Below are positions 30,601 to 41,210 of a stretch of 43,090 nt of DNA, one piece after another. The stretch is from assembly GCF_000716675.1 (NCBI RefSeq), contig NZ_JNXT01000105.1:1-43090 (forward strand). The letters are read 5' to 3'. This DNA comes from Streptomyces alboflavus. Lineage in GTDB: Bacteria; Actinomycetota; Actinomycetes; Streptomycetales; Streptomycetaceae. The stretch's first letter is position 1. Each line of letters starts with the position of its first letter. The notes under the pieces were generated by a model. It was not told the origin of the DNA. It saw only the letters and a list, made by a program, of their open reading frames with translations, and did no database searches. Made by a program: the position numbers and the translations under genes.

Positions 30601-33600
30601 CGCTGGGCGTCGGACAGGCGCTCCAGGACAAGCATGCCCACGCCTTCGCCCCAGCTGGTGCCGTCGGCGGCGGCCGCGAACGGCTTGCAGCGGCCGTCGG
30701 GAGCCAGGCCGCGCTGGCGGCTGAACTCCAGGAAGGTGCCCGCCGTGGGCATGACCGTCACACCGCCCGCGAGCGCGAGGGAGCACTCGCCCTGGCGCAG
30801 CGCCTGCGCGGCCAGGTGCAGGGCCACGAGGGAGGAGGAGCAGGCGGTGTCGACGGTGACGGCCGGGCCTTCGAGGCCGAAGGAGTACGAGATGCGGCCC
30901 GAGGCGATGGCGCCGGAGCTGCCGGTGCCGAGGTAGCCGCCGAGGTCCTCGGGGACGCTCGCGACCTGGGAGCCGTACTCGTGGTAGATGAGCCCGGCGA
31001 AGACGCCTGTGGGGCTGCCGTGCAGCGTGGCCGGGTCGATCCCGGCGCGCTCGATGGCCTCCCAGGAGGTCTCCAGGAGGAGGCGCTGCTGGGGGTCCAT
31101 GGCGAGGGCCTCGCGGGGCGAGATGCCGAAGAACGGGGCGTCGAACTCGCCCGCGTCGTGCAGGAAGCCGCCCTCGCGGGCGTAGCTGGTGCCGACGCGC
31201 TCGGGGTCGGGGTCGTAGAGGGACGCCGTGTCCCAGCCGCGGCCCTCCGGGAACTCGGTGATGGCTTCTTCGCCGTCGGTGAGCAGCCGCCACAGGTCTT
31301 CGGGGGTGTGGACGCCGCCGGGGAAGCGGCAGCTCATCGCGACGATGGCGATGGGCTCGTCCTGGGCCGCGACCGCCACCTGCGCGCTCCGGCCGCCGGC
31401 CGCGCCCGGGGCGTCCGTGAGGTCGCCGAGGATCTCGGTGCCGAGGTACCGGGCGAGGGCGACGGGCGTCGGGTAGTCGAAGACGAGGCTGGCGGGCAGC
31501 CGCAGTTCGGTGGCGGCGTTCAGGCGGTTGCGGAGTTCGACGGAGGTCAGCGAGTCGAAGCCCAGCTCCTTGAACGCCTTGGTGGGCGCCACGTCTTCGC
31601 CGGATGCGTAGCCGAGGACGGCGGCCACCTGGGCGCGGACGAGGTCGAGGAGGGCGCGCTCGCGGTTCTCGGGGGCCAGCGCGGTCAGCTGGTCGGCGAG
31701 GGAGGTCCCGGCCGCCGCGGGCCCGGACTCGACCACGCGGCGGGTACGTCCGCCGCCGCGGATGAGGCTCCGGAACAGCGGGGGCACGTCCGCGCCGAAC
31801 TGGCGGCGCAGCGTGTCGAGGTGCAGCTTCATGGGGACGAGGGCGCCGTCGGGCTGGGCGAGGGAGGCGTCCAGGAGCGCCAGGCCCTCGTCGGCAGAGA
31901 GGGCCGCGACTCCGGCCCGGTTCATGCGGTCGATGTCCTCGTCGGCGAGGGCTCCGGCCATGCCGCCCTGGTCCGCCCACAGGCCCCACGCGAGCGAGGT
32001 CGCGGGCAGGCCCTGGGCACGACGGTGCTGCGCCAGCGCGTCCAGGAACGCGTTGGCGGCCGCGTAGTTGGCCTGCCCCGCACTTCCGAGTACACCGGCG
32101 GCCGACGAGAACAGCACGAACGCCGACAGGTCGAGGCCCGCCGTCAGCTCGTTCAGATTCACCGCCGCGTCCACCTTCGGACGCAGCACCGTGTCCAGCC
32201 GCTCCGGCGTCAGCGAAGTGATCACGCCGTCGTCCACGACACCGGCCACATGCACGACCGCGCTCAGGTCATCACGTACAGAGTCGATCAACCCGGCCAG
32301 CGCCGCACGATCGGCGACGTCGCAAGCGGCGATGGTGACCGCCGCTCCCAACTCCTCCAGTTCAGACCGCACTTCATCCGCACCGGGAGTGTCCGCACCC
32401 CGGCGCGAGACCAGCAGCAGGTCACGAACCCCGTGCCGCTCCGCCAAGTGCCGGGCCACGACCCGACCCAGACCGCCCAGCGCACCGGTGACGAGCACCG
32501 TGCCCCGCGCCTCGAACACCGGCGGCAACGTCAGCACGACTTTGCCCACATGCCGCGCCTGAGACAGATACCGGAACGCCTCCGGCGCCCGACGCACATC
32601 CCACGCCCGCACCGGCAACGGCGACAACACACCCTGCTCGAACAGCGCCAGGACCTCCGCCAGCATCTCCCGAACCCGCTCGGGGGACAGTTCGGCGAGG
32701 TCGAAGTTCCGGTACTCCACGCCCGGGTGGGCGTCGGCCACGGCGTCGGGGTCGCGGAGGTCGGTCTTGCCCATCTCCACGAACCGGCCGCCGCGCGGCA
32801 GCAGCCGCAGCGACGCGTCCACGAACTCCCGTGCCAGGGAGTTCAGGACCACGTCCACACCCTGGCCGTCGCTGGCCGCGAGGACGGACGCCTCGAAGTC
32901 GAGGGTGCGGGAGGAGGCGATGCGGGAGTCGTCGATGCCGGACGCGCGGAGCACGTCCCACTTGCCGGTGCTCGCCGTGCCGTAGACCTCGGCGCCGAAG
33001 TGCCGGGCGAGCTGCGTGGCGGCCATGCCCACGCCACCGGCGGCGGCGTGCACGAGGATCGACTCGCCCGCTTCCAGAGCGGCGAGGTCCCGCAGGGCGT
33101 AGTACGCCGTGAGGAACACCGTCGGCACAGCGGCGGCCTGAGCGAAGGACCAGCCCTGCGGCATGCGGGCCAGCATGCGGGCGTCGGCAACGGCCAGCGG
33201 GCCGAAGCCGCCGTCGATGAGGCCGAGGACGCGGTCGCCGACGGCCAGGTCCGTGACGCCGGGCCCGATCTCGACGACCACGCCCGCGCCTTCGGTGCCC
33301 ATCTGGGCGGCACCGGGGTAGATGCCGAGCGCGATGAGGGCGTCGCGGAAGTTCACTCCGGCGGCGCGTACGGAGACCCGCACCTCGCCCGCCGCGAGGG
33401 TCCTGCCGCCGAAGTCGTCGGCGTCGTCGGCCACGGGAAGGAGCGCCAGGTTCTCCAGCGTGCCCCGGCCCGTGACGCCCAACTGCCAGGACGTACCGGC
33501 GGGAACATCGAGGTCACCGCCCGCAGCCCGCGTCAGGCGCGGCACCCACACCACGTCCCCGCGCACCGCGACCTGCGGCTCGTCAAGACCGAGCGCCCCC

Positions 33601-33753
33601 GGAAGGAGCGCCAGCGCCTGCTCGGCGCCGTCGACGTCCACCAGGGCGAGGCGGCCCGGGTTCTCCGACTGCGCCGACCGCACCAGGCCCCACACGGGCG
33701 CGTCGGCCAGGCCCGCGCCCGACACGACGTCGCCGGAGCCGACGCCCACGGCG
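21675..33753 (-). CDS. Type I PKS gene B, 3' fragment: ER-KR-ACP / KS-AT-KR-ACP / KS-AT-KR-ACP-docking
   Basis: This is the 3' part of the gene that starts at 37297. It completes module 1 with ER ~33470-32530 ([10 protein letters not shown]), KR ~32510-31990 (VDD, B-type) and ACP ~31690-31470. Module 2: KS ~31365-30070, AT ~29745-28780 (GHSQGE; YASH near 29175, methylmalonyl type), KR ~28480-27190 (no [14 protein letters not shown]-type), ACP ~26890-26660. Module 3: KS ~26570-25290, AT ~24945-23930 (YASH, methylmalonyl type), KR ~23680-22440 ([11 protein letters not shown]-type), ACP ~22150-21940. A C-terminal docking region follows, ~21910-21675 ([11 protein letters not shown], then acidic [17 protein letters not shown]). 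Modules 2 and 3 have no DH, so each gives a methyl-hydroxy (propionate) unit, predicted as C6-C9 of the product. All three KS have Cys-His-His. The two methylmalonyl ATs are nearly identical to each other, suggesting recent duplication. Confidence 0.93.
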
Positions 33754-33760
33754 CGCGCCG
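33748..33760 (-). other. Frame-breaking junction in the DH-ER linker of gene B
   Basis: The chain reads ALAATGAR and then resumes at [10 protein letters not shown] in another frame; the equivalent linker of gene C has about 13 more residues. Bases 33655-33753 are identical to 17753-17851 (exactly 99 bases) and the identity ends at the break. Confidence 0.85.
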
Positions 33761-35615
33761 GTGGCGGCGAGGGCGGCGCGCAGACCCAGTTCGTCGGTGC
33801 CGAGGACGGCGTAGGGGCCGCTCGTCGTGGGCGCGGGCGCGGACACGACGGTCCAGTCCACGCGGAACAGCGAGTCGTCGTCGCCGGTGCCGGACGCGGC
33901 GTCAAGCTCCCCGGCCGCGAGGGCGCGCAGGACGAGGGAGTCGACGGTGGCGACGGGTTTGCCGGAGGCGTCGGCGAGGGTGAGGGACACGGCGCCGGAG
34001 GCGGCGGGCGTGAGGCGGACGCGCAGCGCCGACGCGCCGGTCGCGTACAGGGTCACGCCGGTCCAGGAGAACGGCAGCCGGGCGCCCGTCGTCCCGTCGT
34101 CGCCGACGGTGGTGAGGGCGAGCCCGTGCAGGCTGGCGTCGAGGAGCGCCGGGTGCAGCGCGTACGCGGACGCGTCGGCGCGCTGTCCGTCGGCGAGGGC
34201 GACCTCGGCGAACACCTCGTCGCCGAGGCGCCAGGCGGCCTGTACGCCCTGGAAGGCCGGGCCGTAGCCGAGGCCCGCGGCGGCGAAGCCCGCGTACAGC
34301 TCGGTGGTCTCCACGGCGACGGCGCCGGCCGGGGGCCACTGGGCGAGGCCGGTGGCGGTGGCCGTGGGGCGCGCGGACGACGGGTCGGCGGCGGTGAGGA
34401 CACCGGCCGCGTGCCGGGTCCACGGCTCGTCGGGGACGTCGTTCTGGCGCCGCGAGTGCAGGGTGAAGGGGCGGCGGCCGGTGTCGTCGGGCTCCTCGAC
34501 CCACAGTTGGAGCTGGACGCCGGTGCCGTCGTCGGGCAGGACGAGCGGGGCTTCGAGGATCAGCTCTTCGAGCAGGTCGCAGCCGACCTCGTCACCGGCG
34601 CGCACGGCCAGTTCGACGAAGGCCGTGCCGGGCAGGAGCGTCCGGTCGGCGACGACGTGGTCGGTGAGCCAGGGGTGCGCGTCGACCGAGAGCAGGCTCG
34701 TGAAGAGCCGGGCGTCGCTCCCGGCGACCTGGACGGCCGCGCCGAGCAGGGGGTGGTCGGCGTCGGTGAGTCCGGCCGACGTGACGTCGCCGGTGAGGGC
34801 CGGGGCGTGCAGCCAGTAGCTCTGGTGCTGGAAGGCGTAGGTGGGCAGGTCGACGCGGGCGCGGGACGCGACGGGGGCGTACAGCGGCGTCCAGTCGACG
34901 TCGATGCCGCGCACGTGGAGCTGGGCGAGGGCGGTGAGGAACGTGTCGGGCCCGGGGCGGTCCTTGCGGGCGGCGACGACGAGGCCCGCCTGGGCGACCG
35001 GGTCGGTGATCGTGTCGTGGGCCATCGCCGTCAGGACGGCGTCGGGGCCGAGTTCGAGGAGCGTGGACGCCTCGAAGCGGGTGAGGGTGGCGAGTCCGTC
35101 GTGGAAGCGGACGGCCTCGCGGATGTGCCGGACCCAGTAGTCGGGGTCCTTGAGCTGGGCGGGCTCGGCGAGTTCGCCCGTGACGTTGGAGACGACGGGC
35201 AGCTTCGGGGTCTCGTACGTCAGCCCCTGCGCGACCGCGCGGAACTCGTCCAGGATCGGGTCCATGAGGGGTGAGTGGAAGGCGTGGGAGACCTTCAGCC
35301 AGCGGACCTTGCGGCTCTCTCCGCGGAGGTTCCCCTCCAGGCCCTCCAGGGCCGTGCGGTCACCGGAGAGCACGACCTGCGAAGGACCGTTGACGGCAGC
35401 CAGTCCGACGCGGCCCTCCAGGTCGGCCAGCAGCGGCAGCACGTCCGCCTCGGCGGCCTGCACCGCCAGCATGGCCCCGCCCTCGGGCAGCGACTGCATC
35501 AACCGGCCGCGCGCGGCGACCAGTTGAGCCGCGTCTTCCAGGGACCAGAGTCCGGCCACGTACGCGGCCGTCAGCTCACCGATCGAGTGCCCGCCGACAA
35601 TCTCCGGCCGCACCC
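33754..35615 (-). CDS. Type I PKS gene B, middle fragment: AT(C-terminal)-DH
   Basis: This frame carries most of the module 1 AT from GHSIGE onward (35615 to ~34850; HAFH at 35275-35286, malonyl type). DH follows at ~34780-33930, with [16 protein letters not shown] holding the catalytic His (Asp replaces the usual Gly of HxxxGxxxxP) and [10 protein letters not shown] holding the catalytic Asp. The start of the DH-ER linker follows. There is no real start codon: it is joined to the KS fragment on one side and the ER fragment on the other, both in other frames. Spurious extensions run to 35637 and 33583. Read together with its neighbours, module 1 of gene B is KS-AT-DH-ER-KR-ACP, which fully reduces its beta-carbon (predicted C10-C11 CH2-CH2). 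Confidence 0.88.
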
Positions 35616-35622
35616 CCGTCGG
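35610..35622 (-). other. Frame-breaking junction inside AT of gene B module 1
   Basis: The sequence jumps from the KS-AT linker ([10 protein letters not shown]) to [13 protein letters not shown], losing the whole AT N-terminal part. It resumes at the same 99-base repeat (35517-35615) as the break in gene C. Confidence 0.88.
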
Positions 35623-37297
35623 ACGCCAGTGCCTCAAGGCCGGTGAGGAACTGCTCCCGGTCCTGGCCGAACACGACAGCGCGGTGCTCGTGCAGGGCGC
35701 GGGCCGACAGGAGGGTCCAGCCGACGTCGGCGGGGTCGAGGTCGGTGCGGGCGGCCACGTGTTCGCGGAGCTTGGCGGCCTGTGCGCCGAGGGCGTCGGC
35801 GGTGCGGGCCGACACCAGCCACGGGAGGGCGGTGGCCGGGGTGGCCGACGCGGAGGCCTCGGGGGCCGCTGCGGACTCCGCCACCGGAGTCTGTTCCACC
35901 GGGGCCTGTTCCACCGGGGCCTGTTCCACGATGACGTGAGCGTTCGTGCCGCTCACGCCGAAGGACGAGACGCCCGCGCGGCGCGGCACGCCGTCCTCGC
36001 GCTCCGCCCAGGCGCGGGCCTCGGTCAGGAGTTCCACGGCGCCGACGGACCAGTCGACGTGGGTGCTCGGCTCGTCGACGTGCAGGGTCTGGGGCAGGAC
36101 GCCCGCCCGCATCGCCATGACCATCTTCATGATGCCCGCGACACCGGCGGCGGCCTGCGTGTGGCCGAGGTTGGACTTCACGGAGCCGAGCCACAGCGGC
36201 CGGTCGGCGGGCCGGTCCTGGCCGTACGTGGCGATCAGGGCCTGGGCCTCGATCGGGTCGCCGAGCGTGGTGCCGGTGCCGTGGCCCTCGACGGCGTCGA
36301 TCTGCTCGGGGGCCAGGTGGGCGTTGGCGAGGGCCTGGAGGATGACGCGCTGCTGGGAGGGGCCGTTGGGGGCGGTCAGACCGTTGGACGCGCCGTCCTG
36401 GTTCACGGCGGAGCCACGGACGACGGCGAGGACCTGGTGCCCGTTGCGGCGGGCGTCGGACAGGCGCTCCAGGAGGAGCAGGCCCGCGCCCTCGCCCCAG
36501 CCGGTGCCGTCCGCCGCGTCGGCGTACGGCTTGCAGCGGCCGTCGGAGGCGAGGCCGCGCTGCTTGCTGAAGTCGACGAACGTGCCGGGCGTGAACATCA
36601 CGGTGACGCCGCCCGCGAGGGCGAGGGAGCACTCGCCCTGGCGCAGCGCCTGGATGGCCAGGTGCAGGGCGACCAGGGACGACGAGCAGGCCGTGTCGAC
36701 GGTGACCGCCGGTCCCTCGAGGCCGAAGGTGTAGGCGACGCGGCCGGACACGATGCTGCTGGACGCGCCGGTGCCGAGGTAGCCCTCGACGTCCTCCGGC
36801 ACGGAGTGCAGCCGCGACGCGTAGTCGTGGTACATGACGCCGGCGAAGACACCGGTGTGGCTGCCGCGCAGCGAGGCCGGGTCGATGCCCGCGCGCTCGA
36901 ACAGCTCCCAGGAGGTCTCCAGGAGCAGGCGCTGCTGCGGGTCGGTGGCCAGCGCCTCGCGGGGCGAGATGCCGAAGAACGGGGCGTCGAACCGGTCGGC
37001 GTCGTGCAGGAATCCGCCCACGCGGGCGTAGGGGCTGTCGTCGCCGTCCGGGTCGTGCAGCGCGTCCGCGTCCCAGCCGCGGTCCGTGGGGAACGGGGTC
37101 AGGGCGTCGGTGCCCTCGGAGACGAGCTGCCACAGCTCTTCCGGGGTACGGACGCCGCCGGGGTAGCGGCAGCTCATCGACACGATGGCGATGGGCTCCT
37201 GGTCCCGCTCCTCCACCTCGCGCAGACGGCGACGAGCTTGACGCAAGTCGGATGTCGTCCGCTTGAGGTAGTCCCGAAGCTTCTCCTCGTTCGACAT
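35616..37297 (-). CDS. Type I PKS gene B, 5' fragment: docking-KS
   Basis: The ATG at 37297 has GAGGAG upstream with a rather long spacing of about 11 bases. Residues 1-33 ([17 protein letters not shown] and a charged helix) are an N-terminal docking coiled coil expected to take the chain from gene A. KS ~37195-35930 is complete: active Cys in TACSSS, HGTGT, and KSNLGHTQ with Leu in place of Ile. The KS-AT linker then carries the short repeats [13 protein letters not shown] at 35891-35930 before the break at ~35615. It is preceded by a 185-base spacer after gene A that contains 18-bp tandem repeats. Confidence 0.88.
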
Positions 37298-37415
37298 CTG
37301 GTCGTCAGCTCCTCGTGGTGTTGATGAAGGCCGCGCTGGTGGCGCTGGTCGTGCGGTCGATTGCTTCAGGTGCTTCGGGGACTACGGATGCTTCAGGGAC
37401 TTCTGGTACTTCGGG

Positions 37416-37469
37416 GGCTACAGGCGTTGCGGGGGCTACAGGTGTTTCGTGGGCTACGGGTGTTTCGTG
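37416..37469. repeat. 18-bp tandem repeat (3 copies) between PKS genes A and B
   Basis: Units at 37416-37433, 37434-37451 and 37452-37469 follow the pattern GGCTACRGGYGTTKCGKG, with looser copies toward 37360. The whole spacer 37298-37482 is poorer in GC than the genes. A minus-strand frame through it (37305-37514) is open and Pro/Glu/Val/Ala-rich, but its third-codon positions are unlike genuine genes here. Confidence 0.85.
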
Positions 37470-37482
37470 GGCTTCCGGCACG

Positions 37483-40400
37483 TCAGTCGAGTCCGAGTTC
37501 GTCGTCGAGCGCATCGAAGAGTTCCTCGTCCGATACGGCGTCCAGGTCCAGGTCGTCGTCCTGCGGACCCGCGCCGCCGGGGCCCTGGCCCTGGGGTGCG
37601 CTCCACCGCGAGAGGAGGGTCTGGAGCCGGATGGTGATCTTCGAGTGGAGGATGCCGCCGTCCGCCTCCATCGCGAGCAGCGACGACTCCAGGCGGTCCA
37701 GTTCGTCGAGCACCGAGGGCCCGCCGCCGCCCGGTCCCTCGCCGAGGGGGAGGGCGGTGGCCAGGTGGGCCGCGAGGGCGGCCGGGTTCGGGTAGTCGAA
37801 GATCAGGGTGGCGGGCAGGCGCAGTCCGGTGGCTCCGTTCACGGCGTTGCGCAGTTCGACGGCGGTGAGGGAGTCGAAACCGAGCTCGCGGAAGGCGCGG
37901 TGGGCCTCCACGGCGGCCGCGGACTCGTAGCCGAGGACCGCGGCGACGTGGGTGCAGACCAGTTCGGTGAGCACCTTGTCGCGCTCCGCCGCGTCGAGGC
38001 CGCCGAGCTTGGCGAGCAGCGTGGCCTGGCCGGTGGGCGCGCTCGTGGCGGCACCAGCGGCGGTCCGCCGCAGCGGGGTGCGGACCAGGCCGCGCAGCAG
38101 CGGCGGGACGGCGTCGGCGTCCGTGCCCGCAGTGGCGCGCAGGGACGCGGTGTCCAGGCGCAGCGGTACGAGGGCGGCGGGGGCCGACGGGTGCGGCGGT
38201 GCGGTGCGGGTCACCGCGGTGTCGAGGAGGGCGAGGCCCTCCTGCGTGGACAGTGCGGCGACGCCGCCGCGCGCCATGCGCTCCAGGTCCGCGCCGGCCA
38301 GGCCGTCGGTCATGTCGCTGCCCTGCGCCCACAGGCCCCAGGCGAGGGAGGTCGCGGGCAGGTCCTCGGCGTGGCGGGCGGCCGCGAGGGCGTCCAGGAA
38401 GGCGTTCGCCGCCGCGTAGTTGGCCTGCCCGGCGCCGCCGAGGACTCCGGCGGCGGAGGAGAACAGGACGAACGCGGACAGGTCAAGGCCGGCCGTCAGC
38501 TCGTGCAGGTTGAGGGCCGCGTCCACCTTCGGGCGGAGCACCGTGTCCAGGCGCTCCGGCGTCAGGGACGTGATCACCCCGTCGTCGAGTACGCCCGCCA
38601 CATGGACGACCGCCGACAGTGCGCCGCCGGTCCGCTCGAGGAGGGCGCGCAGCGCGTCGCGGTCGGCGATGTCGCACGCGGCCACGGTGACGTCCGCGCC
38701 CGACTCGGCGAGTTCGGCGGCGAGTTCGTCTGCTCCTGCCGCGTCCTTGCCTCGGCGGGAGACCAGGAGGAGGTCGCGTACGCCGTGGTGCTCGGCGAGG
38801 TGTCGCGTCACGACGCGACCGAGACCGCCGAAGGCGCCCGTGACGAGGACCGTGCCCGTGCCGAACGGAGCGGTGACGTCGGCGGCCTGGGCGGCGGTGA
38901 CGCGGGCCAGTCGGGGCACCCACACCTCGCCGTCGCGGACCGCCGCTTCGGGCTCGCCCGATGCGAGCACGGAGGCCAGCGTCGAGTCGTCGACCAGGCA
39001 CTCGTCCGCATCCGCGTCCGTGTCCGTGTCCGTGTCGACGAGGACGAACCGTCCGGGGTGCTCGGCCTGCGCCGACCGCACCAGGCCCCACACCGCGGCG
39101 CCCAACGGGTCGGCCACCGTGTCGCCTGCCGCGACCGCGCCCCGCGTCACCACGGCGAGCCGCGCGTCGGCGAACCGCACGTCGGCGAGCCAGCCCTGCA
39201 CGACGGCGAGGGCTTCGGCGAGCACGGCGGAGACGGACTCGGGTCGTACGAAGCCGTCGCGGGCATCGAAGCTCTCGCGGGCGTCGAAGCCGTCGCGGGC
39301 GTCCGCGCCGTGAGAGCCGTCGCGGCCGTCGGCGGCGGGGACCGGCCCGGCCCCGGCCGACCACACCACCGCAGCCGGAACCTCCTCCCCCGCGTCCACC
39401 GCGGCGGCCAGCGCCGCGAGGTCCGCGAAGACCGGCGCACCGGTCACCGTGGCGCCCGTCCCGAGCTGCGCCGACGGCACCCGCTCGGCGGGCGCGGTCT
39501 CGGCCTGCCGCTGCCAGGCGACGTGGAACATCGAGTCGTCGGCCGACCCGCCGCCGAGCCGGTCCACCTCGACCGGCCGGAACACCAGGGAGTCCACGGT
39601 GGCGACCGGGTCGCCGAGCCCGTCGGCGACGGCGAGCGCCACGCCGCCGTCGCCCGCCGGGGTCAGCCGGACGCGCAGCGCGGAGGCGCCGGTCGCGTGC
39701 AGCGAGACGCCGGTCCAGGCGAACGGGAGCCGTGCGCCGCCGCTCTCGCCGTCAGTCCGCGTGTCGTCGCGGAGCACGCCGAGGCCGAGCACGTGCAGGG
39801 ACGCGTCCAGGAGGGCGGGGTGCAGCCGGAAGGAGTCCGCGTTCTGGTGCTGCTCCTCGGGCAGGGCGACTTCGGCGAAGACCTCGTCGCCGCGCCGCCA
39901 GGCCGCGCGCAGTCCCTGGAAGGCCTCTCCGTAGGCGAAGCCCAGCTCCGTCAAGTGCCGGTACAGGTCCTCGACATCGACTTCGGCGGCGTCGCGGGGC
40001 GGCCATTCGGCGAGCCGGAACGCGGCCTGCGGCTGGCCGCCGCCGGAGAGGACACCGCTCGCGTGGGCGGTCCACCCGCCGTCGTCGGCGTGGTCGTCGC
40101 GCTCCTCGCGGGAGTGCAGGGCGACGCTCCGCCGCCCGTCGTCGTCCGCGGCACCGACGCTGACCTGGACCTGAACGGCGCCACGCGCAGGCAGTACGAG
40201 CGGAGCCGCAAGCGTCAGGTCCTCCAGCGTCCCGCAGCCCACCTCGTCACCGGCCCGCACGGCCAGCTCCACGAAGGCGGTCCCGGGCAGCAGCACCCGC
40301 CCGGCGACGGCGTGGTCGGCGAGCCACGGGTGCGTGGCCACCGAGAGGCGTCCGGTGAACAGGTATCCGTCCGTGCCCGCCAGCGGCACGGCCGCCCCGA

Positions 40401-41210
40401 GCAGCGGGTGCCCGGCCGGGGTGAGCCCCGTGCCGGACACGTCGCCGACCGCGCCGACGGCCGCGCTCGGCCAGTAGCGGCGCCGCTGGAAGGCGTACGT
40501 GGGCAGGTCCACGCGGCGCTTCGGCGTCGACACGTACAGCGGCGTCCAGTCGACCTCGACTCCGCGCACGTGCAGGTGGGCCAGCGCCGCCAGGAACGTG
40601 TCCGGCTCCGGGCGGTCCTTGCGCACCGCCGCGACGAGACCGGCCTGCGCGTCCGGGTCGGTGACCGTGTCGTGCGCCAGTCCCTCGGCGACCTTGCGGA
40701 AGTCCTCCAGGACGGGGTCCATGAGGGGCGAGTGGAAGGCGTGCGACACCTTCAGCCACCGCACCTTGCGGCCCTCACCCCGCAGCTTCTCCTCCAGGCC
40801 CGCCAGCGCGGCCCGCTCACCGGAGAGCACGACCTGAGACGGACCGTTGACCGCCGCGACGCCGACACTCTCCGAGAGTCCTTCAAGCAGCGGCAGTACG
40901 TCGGCTTCGGCGGCCTGCACGGCCAGCATGGCCCCGCCCTCGGGCAGCGACTGCATCAACCTGCCGCGCGCGGCGACCAGTTGAGCGGCGTCCTCCAGGG
41001 ACCACAGTCCGGCGACGTACGCGGCGGCAAGCTCACCGATGGAGTGCCCACCGACCACCTCGGGCCGCACCTCGAACGACTCGGCGAGGCGGAACAGCGC
41101 GACCTCGACGGCGAACAGGGCGGGCTGCGCGTACTCGGTCCGCTCAAGGAGCTCCGCGTCCGTGCCGAACATGACGTCCTTGAGCGGGCGTTCCAGCAGC
41201 CCGTCCAGGT
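37483..41210 (-). CDS. Type I PKS gene A, 3' fragment: AT-DH-KR-ACP-docking
   Basis: This fragment holds an AT (41210 to ~40480; [24 protein letters not shown]: malonyl type), shortened in frame at ~40678, where ~65 residues between EGL and AHDT are absent. DH ~40430-39570 has [11 protein letters not shown] and [10 protein letters not shown], both intact. KR ~39560-38300 is B-type (LDD; catalytic NYAAAN) and there is no ER. ACP ~37990-37760 has [12 protein letters not shown]-terminal docking region follows, ~37720-37483 ([11 protein letters not shown], then acidic [17 protein letters not shown]), matching the N-terminal helix of gene B. The module predicts a double bond (C12=C13). The KR spacer contains [18 protein letters not shown], encoded by three 18-bp repeats (39250-39303), and a [11 protein letters not shown] run near 39010-39037. 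The frame does not connect to the KS upstream because of a break at ~41215. Confidence 0.9.
39250..39303 (-). repeat. 18-bp coding tandem repeat (3 copies) in the KR spacer of gene A
   Basis: Units at 39250-39267, 39268-39285 and 39286-39303 encode [12 protein letters not shown] and DARDGF in a surface spacer ahead of the KR catalytic half. Confidence 0.85.
40672..40684 (-). other. In-frame deletion junction inside AT of gene A
   Basis: FRKVAEGL is followed directly by AHDTVTDPD. In the intact homologues about 65 residues lie between, including VVSNVTG and the LLELGPD segment. The reading frame is kept, but the AT as read could not fold normally. Confidence 0.8.

Noticed and set aside
22077..33983. 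Plus-strand open frame of 3968 codons opposite PKS gene B (and similar ones at 4428-6821 and 37315-41310)
   Set aside because: Same antisense GC effect; no recognisable protein and no ribosome site.
19709..37297. Programmed frameshifting or genuinely separate small PKS proteins at the frame breaks
   Set aside because: Breaks fall in mid-domain with conserved segments missing, at changing places, and three of them next to exact 99-base repeats. Slippery sites and start signals are absent. Assembly joining explains all of it.
37305..37514. 69-residue Pro/Glu/Val-rich minus-strand reading frame in the A-B spacer
   Set aside because: Third-codon bases are not GC-biased, it starts inside gene A in another frame without a ribosome site, and it consists of tandem repeats. 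Kept only as a low-interest observation.
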